In this document: piece after piece, positions 62,951-64,000 of the stretch | How positions within the stretch are numbered: the first letter of the stretch is position 1 | Layout: every line of letters begins with the position of its first letter | From: CAVYUC01 sp963783085 | GTDB lineage: Bacteria > Bacteroidota > Bacteroidia > Bacteroidales > Prolixibacteraceae | Direction: 5' to 3' | DNA length: 64,000 nt | Assembly: GCA_963783085.1 (NCBI GenBank) | Contig: CAWAMJ010000020.1 | Location: forward strand, 310,001-374,000 | The notes under the pieces: generated by a model | What the model saw: the letters and a program-made list of their open reading frames with translations, nothing else | Databases searched by the model: none | What the model was told of the DNA's origin: nothing | Translations under genes and position numbers: made by a program

Positions 62951-64000
62951 ATGGATCAAAAACTATCATTACAGCAAAAATTGCTACAAAAGCTTTCGCC
63001 GCAGCAAATACAGGTGATTAAGCTTTTGGAAATCCCTACGATCCAACTTGAACAACGCATAAAAAAAGAACTCGAAGAAAATCCTGTTCTCGAACTTGAA
63101 TCGGATAATCCGGAAAACGAACAGGAAAACGACAATAATGAGCTCGATCAGGATAATGGCGCTGATGAAGATGAATTTTCATTTGACGATTACCTCACTG
63201 ATGAAGATGAAATACCAACGTACAAAACAACAACAAATAATTATTCGAAAGACGACAAATACGTCGATATTCCATTTTCGATAGGTACAACATTTCATGA
63301 AAATCTCTACGAGCAATTGGGAATGGTGAACCTTTCAGACGAAGATCGGAAGCTGGCGGAATACATCATTGGGAATATTGACGACGATGGTTACCTCCGT
63401 CGTGATTTGCCTTCAATCAGCGATGATTTGGCTTTTAACATGAACATGGACGTTCCGGAGGAAAAGCTGAAGGAAATACTGAATGTAATCCAGGAGTTTG
63501 ATCCAGCCGGTGTTGGCGGTCGTGATTTGAGGGAATGCCTGCTGATTCAACTCAACCGTAAAAATGAAAAAGGACTCGATTTGGCCAGGACCATCGTCCG
63601 GGATTTTTTTGATGAATTCACCAAAAAGCATTATGAAAAAATTCAGAAAAAACTCGACCTTTCGGATGAAGAATTAAAAAACGGTATTGACCAGGTACTT
63701 AAATTGAATCCAAAGCCGGGAAGCTCATACAGCAATCCGCTGAACAAATCAAACCAGCACATCATTCCGGATTTTATCCTGGAAAACAACGACGGCGAAT
63801 TGCAACTTTCATTAAATCAGCAAAATGCGCCGGAATTGAAAATTAACGATACTTACCTGGATATGTTGCATGCCTTGAATCAGCAACATAAAAACAAGAA
63901 AAATCAAAAAGACGCGCTGGTTTTCGTGAAACAGAAAATTGATTCGGCACGATGGTTTATCGATGCAATCAGGCAGCGAAACAACACGCTGTTGCTAACC
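62951..64000 (+). CDS. rpoN: RNA polymerase sigma-54 factor (3' end outside window)
   Basis: 350 codons of RpoN run to the last base of the window. Region I is Gln/Leu-rich (QQKLLQKLSPQQIQVIKLLE, 1-26) and touches activator ATPases. Region II is acidic (about 50-85, NDNNELDQDNGADEDE). The core-binding region III follows with IGNIDDDGYL and FDPAGVGGRDLRECL. The RpoN box and HTH lie beyond the end. It starts 61 nt after asnS. No sigma-54 activator gene is seen here. Confidence 0.93.
   Translation, partial: MDQKLSLQQKLLQKLSPQQIQVIKLLEIPTIQLEQRIKKELEENPVLELESDNPENEQENDNNELDQDNGADEDEFSFDDYLTDEDEIPTYKTTTNNYSKDDKYVDIPFSIGTTFHENLYEQLGMVNLSDEDRKLAEYIIGNIDDDGYLRRDLPSISDDLAFNMNMDVPEEKLKEILNVIQEFDPAGVGGRDLRECLLIQLNRKNEKGLDLARTIVRDFFDEFTKKHYEKIQKKLDLSDEELKNGIDQVLKLNPKPGSSYSNPLNKSNQHIIPDFILENNDGELQLSLNQQNAPELKINDTYLDMLHALNQQHKNKKNQKDALVFVKQKIDSARWFIDAIRQRNNTLLLT

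Noticed and set aside
1..64000. CRISPR arrays, prophage or integrative element
   Set aside because: No repeat-spacer pattern, integrase, transposase or phage gene was found; tRNA-Glu shows no att-like duplication nearby.

Overview
The window reads as a chromosomal segment of a member of the Bacteroidota, probably class Bacteroidia near Marinilabiliales/Prolixibacteraceae (the order is an inference from gene content). What is seen: repeated -7 elements of the form TAnnTTTG, often with a TTG/TTTG about 19-23 nt upstream, and few Shine-Dalgarno sites; a single-chain SecDF; an IspG with the long insertion; GldA, a DUF5916 outer-membrane protein, a PorT-like beta-barrel, and HRDC-extended RecQ. 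Base composition is even, and there is no integrase, complete insertion sequence, prophage or CRISPR array. It looks like core genome with small scars.

Layout. 1-13 kb: the end of a DUF5916 protein, mdh, a retropepsin-like protein, an AIG2-type protein whose end is made by a palindromic element, secDF, tatA, a Ca/Na antiporter, lolD, a TIGR02757 protein, trmN6, a ferredoxin-NADP reductase-like protein and upp. 13-18 kb: a surface-polysaccharide group (sulfotransferase facing an operon radC, deacetylase, acyltransferase, deacetylase), then a response-regulator remnant. 18-21 kb: tRNA-Glu with rpsT, and tatC-lptB. 21-34 kb: recQ, ahcY, a Rieske-fold lipoprotein with altered ligands, greA-HIT, dnaE, trxA, DUF58 and yifB. 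33.6-34.4 kb: two ends of a decayed glycoside hydrolase. 34-45 kb: a Tat-exported aldo/keto reductase, an OmpA-like protein, a LuxR-type regulator, ppa, an M3 peptidase, a flavin reductase, ispG and gldA. 45.4-47.5 kb: a 220-bp MITE-like element, then a SAM-II-type riboswitch ahead of metK. 47.7-57.9 kb: a frameshifted DUF2007/tandem-Usp gene, epimerases, dnaG, a sirtuin without zinc cysteines, a PorT-like barrel, a frameshifted CPBP protein, a globin and a ComF protein. 58.3-64 kb: a tetraheme NapC/NirT-type cytochrome fused to a SUMF1-like domain, followed by a Tat-exported Gfo/Idh/MocA oxidoreductase, asnS and the start of rpoN.

How the parts connect. Sec (secDF) and Tat (tatA, tatC) genes are both present, and two Tat substrates with lipobox-like cysteines occur here. 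metK and ahcY form two steps of the methyl cycle, with metK behind a predicted SAM sensor. The most unusual pair is the cytochrome/SUMF1 fusion with its exported oxidoreductase, which could link the quinone pool to chemistry outside the inner membrane. Two single-base frameshifts lie about 6 kb apart, both in short homopolymers, so sequencing error has to be weighed against real decay.
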